A program made the position numbers and the translations under genes. From JAODBQ01 sp047602055 (GTDB taxonomy: Bacteria; Actinomycetota; Acidimicrobiia; Acidimicrobiales; Ilumatobacteraceae), in NCBI GenBank assembly GCA_047602055.1, contig JASGIG010000001.1, positions 1,612,001-1,676,000 of the forward strand: a DNA stretch of 64,000 bases. The letters run 5' to 3'. Positions 16,913-25,615 of this stretch are shown here, in pieces (position 1 is the first letter of the stretch; every line of letters begins with the position of its first letter). Below the pieces are notes generated by a model. The model did no database searches, was not told the origin of the DNA, and saw only the letters and a list, made by a program, of their open reading frames with translations.

Positions 16913-17913
16913 GCGACGGCGATGGCGTTGCCGAACCCGTCACGCAGTGCGTGGTACTCCGGGCACAACACCCGGCCCGTGCTCGGGTTGCTCATCCACA
17001 GCCGCACCAACCGGCGCCGGCGCGCCGGCTCGTCGGGGTCGTCGATGTACGTCGTCCGGGTGTGCAGGATCGTGTAGTTGTTGACCAGCTGGATGTCGCC
17101 AGCGGCCATGCGCATGTGCAGGATCATCTCCGGGCGCTTGGCCACCGACTCCAGGAAGTACAGCGCCGACAGCTCGTCCGCCGTCAGCCGCGGCACGTCG
17201 GTGAAGCGCATCGCGCTGATCGCCCAGCCGAAGTGGGGAACCGACGACAGGTGCCCGTCGACGTAGCTGAACATCGGCTGCGGGCGCCACCGCGACGTGC
17301 CGGCCATGTCCTCGTTGCGCAGGTCGATCGGGAACGGCCGGTACAGCAGCGGCGCGTACTCGGGGTGCTCGCGGAGGATGACGTTGTACACGGCGGTGGA
17401 GGACACCACCATCGAGTCGCCGCCGTACATCGCCGGATGGATGCACAGCAGCCCGACGTAGTCGGTCGGGTCCGAGTGGAACGCGCCGCCTTCGTTGGTG
17501 GCGTACCGGCGACGGTTCTCACCGGCGAAGCCGAGATCGGTGATCTGCCCGAGGTGATCGCCGTTGGCGTTCTGAGCGACGAGGAGCTCGCCCAGGTGCG
17601 CCCCGACGGCCCAGTAGACCTTGGTCGCCTGCTCCTCGGTGAACCGCTCGTGCAAGGGCAGGCCGTTGAGCAGTGCGAAGCCCCGCCCCTCGTCCAGGTA
17701 GCGCTTCACCTCGACGAGCTTGTCGGCGATCGTCGGCAGCGCGAAGTCGACCCGCTTCAGCGTGGTCACATCGCGATCGGCGACCGCCTCCACGGCCGCT
17801 TGGAGCTCGTCCAGCTCGTCGGCCGTCCAGGTCCACGTCCATTCGTCACTGTCTTCGACATCGCTGGCGATCCACGCACTGGCGTCGTCGACCGATGTGC
17901 TCAACACGTCCAC
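16909..17913 (-). CDS. TauD/gamma-butyrobetaine-hydroxylase-type Fe(II)/2-oxoglutarate dioxygenase
   Basis: A 334-residue TauD-superfamily protein. The metal-binding HxD is in GGAFHSDPTDYVG near residue 146, with a distal His and 2-oxoglutarate-binding Arg in NNYTILHTRTTY and ARRRRLVRLW. Members hydroxylate or cleave amines, sulfonates and betaines. Its neighbours (Rieske oxygenase, Pot-type importer, ThDP enzyme) suggest a nitrogen-containing organic substrate. Its stop overlaps the start of the ThDP gene and its start is 16 bp after the substrate-binding-protein gene. Confidence 0.87.
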   Translation of the reverse strand: MDVLSTSVDDASAWIASDVEDSDEWTWTWTADELDELQAAVEAVADRDVTTLKRVDFALPTIADKLVEVKRYLDEGRGFALLNGLPLHERFTEEQATKVYWAVGAHLGELLVAQNANGDHLGQITDLGFAGENRRRYATNEGGAFHSDPTDYVGLLCIHPAMYGGDSMVVSSTAVYNVILREHPEYAPLLYRPFPIDLRNEDMAGTSRWRPQPMFSYVDGHLSSVPHFGWAISAMRFTDVPRLTADELSALYFLESVAKRPEMILHMRMAAGDIQLVNNYTILHTRTTYIDDPDEPARRRRLVRLWMSNPSTGRVLCPEYHALRDGFGNAIAVA

Positions 17914-17929
17914 GTTCTCTCCTGACCAG

Positions 17930-19111
17930 TCAGCCGGCGACGAGCCATGCGTTGAACTTCTCGAGGATCGAGTCGAGGTTGGTGCTGTACCAGTCGGCGT
18001 CTTCGGCGATCGTGAGGGCTTGGTTCTGCGGCGTCAGCGCGAACGGAGCGGCGGCATCGGTGAACGGCACCGGATCCTTCAGCTCGCCGAACGTGTAGGC
18101 GGTCTCGGCGGCGAACTTCGCGAGCCCTTCCCGGTCCTGGATCAGCCAGCTCAGCAGTGCTTCCGAGGCGTCCTTGTCGTGCGCGCCCTTCGGGATGCCG
18201 ATGAAGCCCGAGCCGGTGATCGCGTCGCCGAAGGACATCGCGAGCGGCGCCCCCTCGTTCTCCAACGTCGCTGCGAAGACCTGGCCGTTGCCGAACGTTC
18301 CCATGACGCACTCGCCCGTCATCAGCGACTGCAGCCCCTGCGCCGAGCTCGTCACGAAGGTGATCGAACTGCGGATCGTGTCGAGCTCCTTCAGCGCGGC
18401 GTCGACGTCGATCGGGTAGAGGTTGTCACGGGACGAGCCGGCGTGCAGCGCTGCCGCCTCGAGGATGCCGTAGAACTCCGGGTAGTTGACCAGGCAGCGC
18501 TTGCCGGGGAACTTCTCGAGGTCGAAGATGTCGACGATGCTCGTCGGATGCGGGCCGTCCAGCGGGAACGCGTCGGTGTTCCACGCGATGGCTCCTGCGT
18601 ACTTGGATTTCTCGAAGCCGTACTCGCTGTAGGTGCCGTCGCTCAGGAGGTCGAGCGGAACCGCTGTCGTGTCGATCGGCTGGAGCACGCCCGCCTCGAC
18701 GGCCTTGTCGAACTCGCTCCGGTTGCACATCGTGACCAGTGCCCAGGGGACGTTGCCGGTCTCGACGGCCGTGCTCAGCTTGGTCAGCCCGCACTGACTC
18801 TGCTCGAACTGCGTCTGCGCGCCGGTGGCCTCGTCGAAGCGGTCGACGACCGACTCCTGCAGCTGCGCAAGGTAGACGCCCGAGCTGCCAGGCGCGAGGA
18901 TCGCCAGCTGGGTGCCGTCGAGCTTCGGGATGCTGCCGCCGGTCGCCGCTTCGGTCGCCGGCGCCGACGACTCGCCAGCGGGCGTGGAAGCGGGCGAGGC
19001 GGTGGATGGCGAAGGTGACGACGAGTCGTCGCTGCCGCAGGCAGCGAGCGCCAGGCCGACGGCGAGTGCGAGCGCCAGGCTACGCCGAGCACGGGTGAGG
19101 CTGCTGATCAT
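17930..19111 (-). CDS. PotD-like ABC transporter substrate-binding lipoprotein
   Basis: A 393-residue spermidine/putrescine-type (family 1) solute-binding protein. The signal peptide with lipobox LALAAC is followed by a Ser/Pro/Thr linker, then a domain with the sequence AILAPGSSGVYLAQLQ. Later segments IAWNTDAFPLDG and DLEKFPGKRCLVN resemble PotD/PhnS-type proteins. It binds the operon's substrate outside the membrane. Its ATG overlaps the ATPase stop. Confidence 0.9.
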   Translation of the reverse strand: MISSLTRARRSLALALAVGLALAACGSDDSSSPSPSTASPASTPAGESSAPATEAATGGSIPKLDGTQLAILAPGSSGVYLAQLQESVVDRFDEATGAQTQFEQSQCGLTKLSTAVETGNVPWALVTMCNRSEFDKAVEAGVLQPIDTTAVPLDLLSDGTYSEYGFEKSKYAGAIAWNTDAFPLDGPHPTSIVDIFDLEKFPGKRCLVNYPEFYGILEAAALHAGSSRDNLYPIDVDAALKELDTIRSSITFVTSSAQGLQSLMTGECVMGTFGNGQVFAATLENEGAPLAMSFGDAITGSGFIGIPKGAHDKDASEALLSWLIQDREGLAKFAAETAYTFGELKDPVPFTDAAAPFALTPQNQALTIAEDADWYSTNLDSILEKFNAWLVAG

Positions 19112-20328
19112 CGTGGTTCTCCTGCGTTCGGTGGTTCTGTCGGTTGGGGGATGGCGCGGGGTTGGCGTGTCGGGCTCGGCGGGCCGTCGTCGGTGGCTGC
19201 CGGGAAGCAGAGGAGATGCGCCGGGTCGAAGGTCACGGTCACGTCGTCGCCCTCGGCGAAGCTGCCCTCGACACTCATCGTCTGGGCGATGACTCGGCGG
19301 CCCGTGGCGGTGCGCAGGTCGTAGCGGGTGAACGGCCCGTTGAAGATGGCCATGTCGACGCGCGCCGGGAACCCTCCCGGGGCGTCGTCGCCGGCGGGGC
19401 GTACGCGCAGGTGCTCGGGGCGGATCCCGCAGTCGAGGCGAGCCCGGTCGGCGACGTCGAGCGACTGCGTGTCGCAGCGCAACGCCAGCCCCTCGTCGGA
19501 CTTGACGATGCCGATGCCGCCCGCCTGGTGCCGCAGCATGCCGTGGAACGAGTTGAGGTCGCCGACGAACTCGGCGCAGAACATCGACGTCGGCCGCTCG
19601 TACAGCTCCTTCGGCGTTGCCAGCTGGACGATCGACGCCTGGTTGAAGATCGCCACGCGGTTGGAGAGGTTGAACGCCTCCTCCTGGTCGTGGGTCACGT
19701 AGATCGAGGTGATGCCGAGGTCGCGCTGCAGCCGGCGCAACTCGACGCCGAGCTGCTGGCGCCACTGCCGGTCGAGCGCACCGAGCGGCTCGTCGAGCAG
19801 CAGCACCTTGGGGTGGAACACGATGGCGCGGGCGAGGGCGACGCGCTGTTGCTGGCCGCCGCTCAGCTGTGAGGGCGTCCGTGATGCCAGCGCACCGAGA
19901 CCGACGAGCTCGAGCGCTTCAGCTACCTGGCGTCTGGCGGCGGGCCGAGGTGTCCTGCGCACCTGGAGCGGGAAGGCCACGTTCTGGGCGACGGTGAGGT
20001 GAGGGAACAGCGCGTAGTTCTGGAAGACGAAGCCGATGTCGCGCCGTTCGGGTGGTTGGCCGGTGACGTCGCGATCGCCGATCCACACGGCGCCGCTCGT
20101 CGGCCGGACCATGCCGGCGACGGCCTGCAGCAGCGTCGTCTTGCCTGATCCGCTCGGCCCGAGCAGCGTCAGGAACTCGCCCGGCAGCACCTCGAGGTCC
20201 ACGCCGTTCAGCGCCGTGACGTTGCCGTAGTGGTGGTGCACGCCGCGCACGGTCACCGAGGCCCCGGCGGCGCTGACCGCCGACGGCGTGTTCGCGACCG
20301 GTGCGGGGTCAGTCGTCAAGCTGAGCAT
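19108..20328 (-). CDS. PotA-like ABC transporter ATP-binding protein
   Basis: A 406-residue ATPase of the spermidine/putrescine/iron type. Walker A GPSGSGKTTLL (about residue 58), Q-loop VFQNYALFPHLTV, signature LSGGQQQRVALARAI, Walker B VLLLDEPLGALD and H-loop YVTHDQEEAF are intact. The C-terminal 160 residues form the TOBE regulatory domain typical of PotA. It overlaps the fused permease gene by 20 bp and the binding-protein gene by 4 bp. Confidence 0.93.
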   Translation of the reverse strand: MLSLTTDPAPVANTPSAVSAAGASVTVRGVHHHYGNVTALNGVDLEVLPGEFLTLLGPSGSGKTTLLQAVAGMVRPTSGAVWIGDRDVTGQPPERRDIGFVFQNYALFPHLTVAQNVAFPLQVRRTPRPAARRQVAEALELVGLGALASRTPSQLSGGQQQRVALARAIVFHPKVLLLDEPLGALDRQWRQQLGVELRRLQRDLGITSIYVTHDQEEAFNLSNRVAIFNQASIVQLATPKELYERPTSMFCAEFVGDLNSFHGMLRHQAGGIGIVKSDEGLALRCDTQSLDVADRARLDCGIRPEHLRVRPAGDDAPGGFPARVDMAIFNGPFTRYDLRTATGRRVIAQTMSVEGSFAEGDDVTVTFDPAHLLCFPAATDDGPPSPTRQPRAIPQPTEPPNAGEPR

Positions 20329-22042
20329 CGATCCTCCAACCGGTGGTCGGCCTCATGGTCAGGACACGTCGAAGCAGTGAGATGAAGATCCACAGCAGCA
20401 CGAGCGCCGCCATCAGCAACGTCGCCACCGCGGCGATGGTCGGCCGCAGCTGCTGGTTGAGCGTCAGGAAGATCGTCACCGGGAGCGTCTTGTCGAAGCC
20501 GGAGACGAACATCGCGATCACGACCTCGTCCCACGACGCGAGGAACGCGAACACGGCAGCGGCGCCGACCGCCGGGGCGATCATCGGCAGGGTGATCCGC
20601 CGGAACGCGGCCAGCGGCGACGCGCCGAGCGACCGGGCCGCCAGCTCCAGGCTGGCGTCCGCGTTGCGGAGCGCGATCGACACGATGATGATCACGACCG
20701 GCAGGGCGATGATCGTGTGGCCGATCACGTAGCCGAGCGTCGTGCCCGAGATGCGCAGCCGGCTCTCGAGATCGAACAGTGAGGCCCCGATCAAGATGCT
20801 CGGCACGATGATCGGCAGGATGAACAGAGCGCGCAGGAACGCTGAGCGACCTCGCCGCCGGCCGCGCTCGAGCCCGAACGCCGCCATCGTCCCGATCAGC
20901 GTCGTGATCACCGTGGTGCCGAGGGCGATGCGCAGGCTCAGCAGTGCCGCGTCCACCCAGACCGGATCACGGAACACCTCGCGGTACCAGCGCAACGACC
21001 AGCCCGGCGGCGGGAACCGCAGGTAGGTCACGTTGGTGAACGAGACCAGGACGACGACGAGCAGCGGCAACAGCAGGAACAGCAGGACGGCCAGGGTCCA
21101 CAGGCCCAGCGCGACGTTCGCCGGTCGCCACCGGAACGTGGCGCGGCGGCTCACGCCCTTGCCGGTGCTCTTGGCGATCAGCCGCTCGACGTCCGACGTG
21201 CTCACGACGGCGAACACCACCAGCGTGAGTGCCAGCATGATCACCCCCATCGTGCTGGCCATGGCCCACGCGTAGTTGTCGACCTGCTGCTGGACGTAGA
21301 ACGCGACGGTGATCTTCGAGCCGCTGCCGAGCACCGCCGGGGTGAGGTAGAAGCCGAGGCTCATCACGAACACGAGCAGGCCGCCGGTGATCAGCGTGTT
21401 GCGGGTGAGCGGGAAGAAGACCCGCCGGAACGCCTGCGACGGGCGGGCTCCGAGGCTGCGGGCGGCGACGGAGAGATCGGCGTCGATCGCCGACATGGAC
21501 GCGTAGAGGATCACGACCATGTACGGCACCAGGTAGTTGACCATCCCGACGATCGCCCCGGTGGTCGTGTACAGCAGGCCGAGCGGGCGCAGGATCTGGG
21601 TGAACGCGTAGAGCCTGATGAGGATCGACGTGAAGTACGGGGCGACGAGCGCGGCGAGCGCGAACTTCGTGGCCCGCATCGAGCAGCGGCTGAGGAACAG
21701 CGCCACCGGATAGGAGACGATCATGGTCGCGACCGTGGCCACGAACGCGAAGACGAACGTCTCCTTGAGGATCAGCCGGTAGGCGAGGTTGCCGATCGCC
21801 TTGCCGTAGTTCGACAGGGTCAGCTCAGGACGGGTGTAGGACAGCTGGCCCTTCGGGCTGAGGCTGCGCAGCACCAGACCGAGCAACGGGTAGACGAAGA
21901 ACAGCCCGAGGAACGCGAGCGCGGGGAGCAGCAGGGCGATGCGCCCCTTGCCGCGCAGCGCGGCACCGATCCGACCCGTGCCCGACGGCAGCGAGGGCCG
22001 CGGGTGAGCGAGTACCTCCTGCGTCGGGAACGAGGTCGTCAT
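20309..22042 (-). CDS. fused PotB-PotC-type ABC transporter permease
   Basis: A 577-residue membrane protein joining two permease domains that are separate genes in E. coli potBC. Each half has about six hydrophobic spans and one EAA coupling loop: AARSLGARPSQAFRRVFFPL in the first and AARSLGASPLAAFRRITLPM in the second. A basic, Arg-rich linker (KGVSRRATFRWRP) lies between the halves. Such fusions are known among iron and polyamine-like importers. It serves with the following ATPase and binding protein. The start is 12 bp after the GntR gene. Confidence 0.92.
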   Translation of the reverse strand: MTTSFPTQEVLAHPRPSLPSGTGRIGAALRGKGRIALLLPALAFLGLFFVYPLLGLVLRSLSPKGQLSYTRPELTLSNYGKAIGNLAYRLILKETFVFAFVATVATMIVSYPVALFLSRCSMRATKFALAALVAPYFTSILIRLYAFTQILRPLGLLYTTTGAIVGMVNYLVPYMVVILYASMSAIDADLSVAARSLGARPSQAFRRVFFPLTRNTLITGGLLVFVMSLGFYLTPAVLGSGSKITVAFYVQQQVDNYAWAMASTMGVIMLALTLVVFAVVSTSDVERLIAKSTGKGVSRRATFRWRPANVALGLWTLAVLLFLLLPLLVVVLVSFTNVTYLRFPPPGWSLRWYREVFRDPVWVDAALLSLRIALGTTVITTLIGTMAAFGLERGRRRGRSAFLRALFILPIIVPSILIGASLFDLESRLRISGTTLGYVIGHTIIALPVVIIIVSIALRNADASLELAARSLGASPLAAFRRITLPMIAPAVGAAAVFAFLASWDEVVIAMFVSGFDKTLPVTIFLTLNQQLRPTIAAVATLLMAALVLLWIFISLLRRVLTMRPTTGWRIDAQLDD

Positions 22043-22054
22043 CGTGGCCTCAGC

Positions 22055-22768
22055 TCAGTGACCGCCGCCGGCGACCGGTGTGGCGAGCACGGCGTTCATG
22101 CCGGCGTGGTAGGCGCGGACCTGGCGGAGCACCGCCGCCTCGGAGTCGTCGAGGTAGCGGGCCAGTTCGTCTTCGGCGTCGGCGATGCGCCCGGCGCGCA
22201 ACGCCTCGAGGATCGCGCGGTCACGTTCGATCCACGGCTCCTGGAAGCCGGCCTCGTCGGCGGCGGTCGTGAACGCGAGGCGCAGGCGGGCGAGGATGTT
22301 CCGGAAGATCTCGTCGATCGTCGGGCTGCCGAGCAGGGCGACGAGGTGTTGGTGGAAGCGGAGGCTCGCCGTGCCGACCTCTCGCCACCGCTTGGCGGCA
22401 GCGCTGGCCTCCGCGGCGCGCACGGCCGCGTCGAGGCTGGCGTGCACGTCGCGGCGCTTCGGCCACTCGGTGATCGCGCGCAGCTCGAAGGTCCGGCGGA
22501 CGATGTACAGGTCGGGGATGTCCTCGGTGTTCACGGTGCGGACCGTGGTGCCCTTGTACAGCCGGGTGGTGACGAGGCCCTCGTAGGCGAGCTGGTGGAA
22601 CGCCTCCCGCAGCGTGTTGCGGGACACGCGGTACTTCTCGGCCAGACCGTTCTCGCGAAGGATCGTGCCGGGCGGCAGCCCGCCGTCCAGCATCTCCTCG
22701 CGTAGCGCGCTGGCGACGCGCTCGTGGGCGCTGATGAAGTCGCCCTCGGCCTCCGGCTCCGTGCTCAT
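22055..22768 (-). CDS. GntR family (FadR/VanR subfamily) regulator
   Basis: A 237-residue GntR regulator. The N-terminal winged helix has ERVASALREEMLDGGLPPGT and KYRVSRNTLREAFHQLAYEGLV. The all-helical FCD effector domain covers the rest, with ligand/metal positions including RFHQHLVALLG. Its ATG overlaps the stop of the Rieske gene (ATGA), so it is translated with the operon it probably controls, likely through the repeated sites at 23947-24001. Its effector is presumably the pathway substrate or an intermediate. Confidence 0.93.
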   Translation of the reverse strand: MSTEPEAEGDFISAHERVASALREEMLDGGLPPGTILRENGLAEKYRVSRNTLREAFHQLAYEGLVTTRLYKGTTVRTVNTEDIPDLYIVRRTFELRAITEWPKRRDVHASLDAAVRAAEASAAAKRWREVGTASLRFHQHLVALLGSPTIDEIFRNILARLRLAFTTAADEAGFQEPWIERDRAILEALRAGRIADAEDELARYLDDSEAAVLRQVRAYHAGMNAVLATPVAGGGH

Positions 22769-23868
22769 CAGCGGGCCCGCTCGCCGACCTCGTCGAGGAG
22801 CGTCCGGGCGAAGATGCCGACGGGCATCTCCGCCCGGGGCAGCAGGCATCCGGGGGGCGAGATGCTCGCTCGATGACCGAGCTGGACGGCGACGGCGACG
22901 TCGATGTCCTGCTGCATGATCTCCCGCGAGCCCGCGAGCCGCCGCTGCACGGTCTCCTCGGCCGCTGACGCCGGGATGTGGTACTCGGTGATCACGCGGG
23001 TGTGGTCGACGTCGACGGGATCGGCCCGCAGCGTCAGCATTCCCTCCGATCCCGGCGCCGACATGAAGAAGTTCGGCCACACGTAGTAGGTCTCCGCGTC
23101 GGGGAGGCCGCAGCCGTCCTTGAACGGTCGAAGGACGTGCGCGTACGCCTTCGGGCGGTCGTCCATCTCGACGTCGTTCGTGTTGTAGTCCCGCGCCAGC
23201 TGCGGGTGGATCGTCGGGCAGTGGTAGCACTCGATGACGTTGTCCATGAACGTCTTCCAGTTGCACTCGACGACGGTCTCGTCGCGCTCGACCGGCGCCA
23301 CGGCGAGGTCGACCTTGCGCTCCGCGGCGAGGGTGGCGACGAAGCCGAGCTGGTCGGCGAGGGGCGCGGCGTCGCGGTCCGGGTTGACGAACACCAGCGG
23401 ACCCCACTGCTCGAGGCCCAGCTCCACCAGTCCGTAGTCGTCCCGGCAGAAGGGGTTGGGGGCTTGCTCGCCGTCGACCTCGATCGAGCGCGGCACCCGT
23501 GACAGCTGGCCTTCGAGGTCGAACGTCCACCCGTGGTACTGGCAACGCAACTGACGCGCGGATCCGCAGCCGACCGTCACCGGGTAGAGGCGATGCCGGC
23601 ACACGTTGAGGAAGGCGCGCAGCACCTCGTCGGTGCCGCGCACCACCGTGTACGGCGTCCTCGCCGACGACCCGCTGACGTAGTCGCCGGGGTTCGCGAC
23701 GACGCTCTCGTGGCAGGCGTAGGTCCAGCCATGGGCGAACACGGTGGCGAGCTCGACCTCGAAGATCGCTGGGTCGGCGTACCAGCGCGACGGCAGCGCG
23801 CGGCCCTGGTTCAGCAGGTCGGCGCTCGCCCGGAGGAACGTCGGATCGACTGACCGGAGTTGGCTCAT
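22768..23868 (-). CDS. Rieske-type aromatic-ring/quaternary-amine oxygenase alpha subunit
   Basis: A 366-residue Rieske non-haem iron oxygenase. The [2Fe-2S] ligands are CRHR near residue 91 and CQYH about 17 residues on, and the mononuclear iron site includes ECYHCPTIHP near residue 210. Overall layout resembles CntA and GbcA, which attack carnitine and glycine betaine, rather than two-subunit ring dioxygenases. No reductase gene is found nearby, so electrons must come from a partner elsewhere. It heads the minus-strand operon. The ATG at 23866-23868 has an AGAGAGGAT-like purine stretch just before it. Confidence 0.92.
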   Translation of the reverse strand: MSQLRSVDPTFLRASADLLNQGRALPSRWYADPAIFEVELATVFAHGWTYACHESVVANPGDYVSGSSARTPYTVVRGTDEVLRAFLNVCRHRLYPVTVGCGSARQLRCQYHGWTFDLEGQLSRVPRSIEVDGEQAPNPFCRDDYGLVELGLEQWGPLVFVNPDRDAAPLADQLGFVATLAAERKVDLAVAPVERDETVVECNWKTFMDNVIECYHCPTIHPQLARDYNTNDVEMDDRPKAYAHVLRPFKDGCGLPDAETYYVWPNFFMSAPGSEGMLTLRADPVDVDHTRVITEYHIPASAAEETVQRRLAGSREIMQQDIDVAVAVQLGHRASISPPGCLLPRAEMPVGIFARTLLDEVGERAR

Positions 23869-23946
23869 CGAGATCCTCTCTTTCTCTTCTCTTCTCGTCT
23901 CGTCGACGGGCGGTCTGGACGAGGGGGCGGGTGCACCGTCGGCAGA

Positions 23947-24001
23947 AATCGTTGAACGTAGTTGACATGATCGTAGAACGAAAATCAATTGATAGTTGAA
24001 C
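23947..24001. promoter_or_regulatory. three 11-bp direct repeats phased at 22 bp
   Basis: AATCGTTGAAC (23947-23957), GATCGTAGAAC (23969-23979) and GATAGTTGAAC (23991-24001) start exactly 22 bp apart, about two helical turns, in the A/T-rich centre of the 291-bp gap between the Rieske operon and the M20 gene. They lie 79-133 bp upstream of the Rieske ATG. The operon's GntR protein is the natural candidate binder. The rest of the gap (23869-24159) shows no gene. Confidence 0.55.
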
Positions 24002-24159
24002 AATGCCGCGTTACGGGTTTGCGCGTCGATGCCTGCCGGGTGGGCGCGCTCACCTCGCGGGACCGTCACGCCGCTCGCCACCGAGCTTCTCGGCAAGGCC
24101 CCGCACGGGCGGGAGCGCGTGCGTGCCGCGCTCGGGGTCCGGTGTGCTGACATGGCGGG

Positions 24160-25509
24160 ATGAGCGAGGACCTCACGGGGCAGACGGTCGAGCTGTTGCA
24201 GGCGATGATCCGCAACAGGTGCGTCAACGACGGAACGGCTGAATCGGGGTTCGAGACCCGGAATGCCGACACGCTGCGGGCGTTCCTCGGCGAGGCCGGG
24301 TTCGACGTCCAGCACTTCGAGCCGACGCCGGGGCGCGGGTCGCTCGTCGCCCGCATCGAGGGCACCGATCCGAACGCGCCGAGCCTGTGCCTGATGGGGC
24401 ACACCGACGTCGTGCCGGTCAACGAGTCGGGGTGGTCGCGCGACCCGTTCGGCGGCGAGCTGATCACCAACGCCGACGGGGTCGCCGAGGTGTGGGGGCG
24501 CGGCGCCGTCGACATGCTCAACCTCACCGCGTCGATGGCCGTCGCCTTCCGCCACCTGGCGCGCACCGGGGTGCGGCCGAAGGGCGACCTGATCTACGTC
24601 GCCGTCGCCGACGAGGAGAGCGGCAGCGCCCACGGCATGCAGTGGATGGCCGACCACGAGCGCGACGCGATCTGGGCGGACTACGTGCTGACCGAGAGCG
24701 GCGGGCTGCACTCGGGCGATCCGGAGGCGCCGTTCATCGGGATCAACGTCGGCGAGAAGGGCGTCGCCTGGCGGCGCCTGCGGCTGCGCGGCACGCCCGG
24801 CCACGGCTCGGCGCCGTATCGCAGCGACAACGCGCTGGTGAAGGCGGCGGCCGTCGTCCAGCGCCTCGCCGGGTACGCGCCGGCGCCGAGGTTCCACGAG
24901 CTGTGGGCCGAACGGGTGCGCACCCTCGGCGTGGACGAGGACACCCAGCAGGTGCTGCTCGACCCGGGCCGCATCGACGACCTGCTCGCCCAGCTGCCGC
25001 GGGGCATCGCCAGCCACCTCTACTCGTGCACGCACACGACGTTCTCGGCCAACGTGCTCGACGGCCAGTTCAAGACGAACGTCATCCCCGACGCGGTCGA
25101 GCTGCAGGTCGACGTGCGCACCATCCCGGGGGAGACGCCCGAGGACGTCACCGCCCACCTGCGCGCCGCCCTCGGCGACCTCGCCGACGAGGTCGAGGTC
25201 GAGCCGATCATGAACGACATGGGCACGATCAGCCCGACGGCGACGCCGCTGTGGGACGCGCTGAGCCGCTCGATCGCCAGGCCGTTCCCGACCGCCCACC
25301 CGACGCCGCAGCTGATGGTCGGCTTCACCGACTCGCGGGTGTACCGGGAGATGGGCTCGGTGGCCTACGGCGCCGGGCTGTTCAGCCCGCTGATCGACCC
25401 GGGCGAGTACGGCACGCGGTTCCACGGCAACGACGAGCGCGTCGACGTCGAATCGCTGGCGCTGACCACCCGGCTGTGGCTCGACGTGGTCGACCACCTC
25501 TGGGCATGA
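24160..25509 (+). CDS. M20 family metallopeptidase/deacylase
   Basis: A 449-residue M20 di-zinc hydrolase. Metal ligands appear in LMGHTDVVPV (His-x-Asp), in EVWGRGAVDM (bridging Asp), in VADEESGS (catalytic and metal Glu pair) and in a late His within GTRFHGNDERV. The inserted dimerisation domain spans about residues 200-320. Members cleave short peptides or acylated amino acids. The gene is divergent from the Rieske operon and could share its regulation, perhaps releasing an amino compound, but that is inference. The ATG at 24160 is preceded by GGCGGG. Confidence 0.9.
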   Translation: MSEDLTGQTVELLQAMIRNRCVNDGTAESGFETRNADTLRAFLGEAGFDVQHFEPTPGRGSLVARIEGTDPNAPSLCLMGHTDVVPVNESGWSRDPFGGELITNADGVAEVWGRGAVDMLNLTASMAVAFRHLARTGVRPKGDLIYVAVADEESGSAHGMQWMADHERDAIWADYVLTESGGLHSGDPEAPFIGINVGEKGVAWRRLRLRGTPGHGSAPYRSDNALVKAAAVVQRLAGYAPAPRFHELWAERVRTLGVDEDTQQVLLDPGRIDDLLAQLPRGIASHLYSCTHTTFSANVLDGQFKTNVIPDAVELQVDVRTIPGETPEDVTAHLRAALGDLADEVEVEPIMNDMGTISPTATPLWDALSRSIARPFPTAHPTPQLMVGFTDSRVYREMGSVAYGAGLFSPLIDPGEYGTRFHGNDERVDVESLALTTRLWLDVVDHLWA

Positions 25510-25566
25510 GGCGGCTGTGAGCGCAGTGTGACGACGACCACATGACGCGGCGGCGCCCCGCTGATT

Positions 25567-25590
25567 TATGATACGGAACCGTTCCGTATC
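25567..25590 (+). promoter_or_regulatory. MFS promoter -10 with perfect TetR-type operator
   Basis: GATACGGAAC-C-GTTCCGTATC (25570-25590) is a perfect 21-bp palindrome overlapping the -10 hexamer TATGAT (25567-25572). It lies 26 bp before the MFS start. Binding of the TetR protein encoded just after the exporter would block transcription, so autoregulation of the pair is very likely. Confidence 0.75.
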
Positions 25591-25615
25591 GAAATCCAGC
25601 CGAGGACCCCGCCGC

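Noticed and set aside
24245..24275. tRNA-like GGTTCGAGACC sequence
   Set aside because: It lies inside the M20 peptidase coding region in frame, and no acceptor or anticodon arms can be formed around it.
25568..25615. Upstream ATG of the MFS gene at 25568
   Set aside because: It lies within the -10 and operator palindrome and would add residues with no family match; the ATG at 25616 is the better start.
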